A stretch of 23,565 nucleotides of DNA from Calditrichota bacterium (GTDB taxonomy: Bacteria > Calditrichota > Calditrichia > Calditrichales > Calditrichaceae): NCBI GenBank assembly GCA_024278715.1, contig JAJRSN010000375.1, forward strand, positions 1-23,565, read 5' to 3'. A program made the position numbers and the translations under genes. The notes beneath the pieces are model-generated. The model did no database searches and was not told the origin of the DNA. It worked only from the letters and a program-made list of their open reading frames with translations. Numbering within the stretch: position 1 is the first letter of the stretch; each line of letters starts with the position of its first letter. Positions 22,582 to 23,565 of this stretch are shown in pieces.

Positions 22582-23565
22582 AATAATAATAGAAGACGAT
22601 CGTTAAATTTAAGGCGGCGATAAAATACCCGCATTTTTGCAAGCCGAAAACAGGGATCAAAATAATGCTGCTCAATAGCGATCCGACCAGAGACCCGATA
22701 AGATCCCAACCGTAAAGGAAACCGATTTTATTTCCGCTTTTTTCGGAATGTCCGAAGTAAACCTTGCTTATCAGAGGAAATTCAATTCCTCCGAAAAACC
22801 CGCTAATCATAGCAAGGACAAAAAAGATTATTTGACTCACATTAAAAAACAAATAGAGTACCTTAAACAGGGGAATGATCAACAAAGATAAAAAGAAAAA
22901 AGCAACATGAACGGCTAACACCGTTTTAATCGCATTATCCTGTTCCAACCTTTTTGCCCATTTAATACCAAGCCAACTACCCCAAGCCATGCCCGCCATA
23001 AAAAGAGCGATGAATAAAGCAATCTGTTGATAAATGTAACCGTAAATCACCTGAAATCCGATCAGAATGATCAACTCCAGACTCATCACCGAAAAGCCGA
23101 CGACGAACATGGAAACCGGGGTAAACAACCGATTCAACTCCTTTAGATCTTTTTTACCGAATGTCAGCGTCATAAACGCTATGAAAGCTACAAGCAGGAT
23201 GCCGGTAGTTTTTCCGAAGGGTAAATTCATCAAGGATTCGAATTGTTTTCCCAGGCGCGATGAAGTTTTGCTCGTCCAAAGAATGATATCAAAAAAATAA
23301 GCCATGGGTTTAAAGTCGGAATTGATTTTATTTAAAGAAGATCCGGCGAGAACCGTTTGCACCTGCAGTAAACGATCTTCAAGGAGCTTAAAAGCAAGAT
23401 AATATTCCTGAACGTAAAGGGTTTGAATATTCCTGTTTTTCAGCCGTTCCATAATTAACGACGTGTTTAATTCAAGCGGCGCCTTTCGGTTGCTTAAGAA
23501 GAATTGTAATTTGGAACCGGGCAGAAAAGCGTTTTGCCTGAAAACAGACTTAAAAGAATTGTAAA
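22550..23565 (-). CDS. Membrane-embedded spermidine-synthase-like protein, 5' end outside window
   Basis: The frame is open to the end of the window. An ATG at 23452 is internal, because homologous-looking sequence (KLQFFLSNRKAPLELNTSL) continues upstream. About 338 residues are visible: the tail of a spermidine-synthase-like methyl/aminopropyl-transferase domain, including NKINSDFKPMAYFFDIILW, then six to seven membrane segments with VGFSVMSLELIILIGFQ, GYIYQQIALFIALFMAGMAWGSW and GFFGGIEFPL. This order (catalytic domain followed by a C-terminal membrane bundle) fits the large fused MFS/spermidine-synthase-like proteins of about 700-800 residues. The catalytic motifs are outside the window, so polyamine synthesis cannot be confirmed. 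The last 32 bases overlap the 3' end of the convergent MEMO-AMMECR1 gene. Confidence 0.8.
   Translation of the reverse strand, partial: YNSFKSVFRQNAFLPGSKLQFFLSNRKAPLELNTSLIMERLKNRNIQTLYVQEYYLAFKLLEDRLLQVQTVLAGSSLNKINSDFKPMAYFFDIILWTSKTSSRLGKQFESLMNLPFGKTTGILLVAFIAFMTLTFGKKDLKELNRLFTPVSMFVVGFSVMSLELIILIGFQVIYGYIYQQIALFIALFMAGMAWGSWLGIKWAKRLEQDNAIKTVLAVHVAFFFLSLLIIPLFKVLYLFFNVSQIIFFVLAMISGFFGGIEFPLISKVYFGHSEKSGNKIGFLYGWDLIGSLVGSLLSSIILIPVFGLQKCGYFIAALNLTIVFYYYFIRALRTQKR

Noticed and set aside
1..23565. CRISPR array, IS element, prophage or integron
   Set aside because: No regularly spaced direct repeats, transposase, integrase, capsid or terminase reading frames were seen on either strand.

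Overview
The window looks like a chromosomal segment of a diderm (LPS-making) bacterium, most likely in the FCB/Calditrichota-Bacteroidota neighbourhood. The evidence is a Kdo transferase (waaA) with a GIHN rather than GGHN loop, several lipobox lipoproteins, moderate-to-low GC, tight gene packing with 1-4 bp start/stop overlaps, and clear AGGAGG-type ribosome sites. I see no rRNA, tRNA, CRISPR array, IS element, integrase or phage structural gene. The phylum assignment is inference from protein style, not from a marker gene.

Layout. (1) 1-4373 is an envelope block: the 3' part of waaA on +, meeting head-to-head a minus-strand operon of a SpoIID/LytB-type lipoprotein, a lipoprotein with two SPOR domains, and a polytopic membrane protein with a long acidic tail. 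A hairpin terminator sits at the convergent junction. (2) 4477-11381 is a glucan block: an exported or membrane-tethered GH13 enzyme with two AMPK/CBM48-type modules and a PKD-like module, a translationally coupled TPR-like protein, and a convergent 1151-residue cytoplasmic GH13 protein with an unusual fourth conserved region. (3) 11691-13965 holds a cyclophilin lipoprotein, a short coiled-coil ORF ending in a perfect palindrome, and an exported C1 (PepC/bleomycin-hydrolase-like) peptidase. (4) 14141-16133 is an operon of a cyclic-nucleotide-binding protein, an AI-2E/PerM-type permease and a small membrane protein, behind a good sigma70-like promoter. (5) 16230-19278 is a strictly overlapped operon of an MTH1187/YkoF-type thiamine-binding protein, an intact HtrA-like protease, and a paralogue that has lost two of its three catalytic residues. 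(6) 19346-21069 holds a dimeric-type dUTPase followed by a looser, partly decayed stretch: a noncoding gap, a broken toxin-like gene, an intact DUF2283 gene and a 58-aa ORF. (7) 21070-23565 holds an exported MEMO-AMMECR1 (AmmeMemoRadiSam B+A) fusion, convergent and overlapping with the 3' part of a membrane-embedded spermidine-synthase-like gene that runs off the window.

Most of the window is ordinary core or envelope metabolism. The points most worth a second look are the protease/pseudoprotease pair, the exported MEMO-AMMECR1 fusion, the large GH13 protein with an Asn-Pro-Asp fourth motif, the SpoIID-SPOR pairing, the decayed toxin-like locus, and the palindrome that supplies a stop codon. 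I did not find a clear-cut new defence or mobile system.
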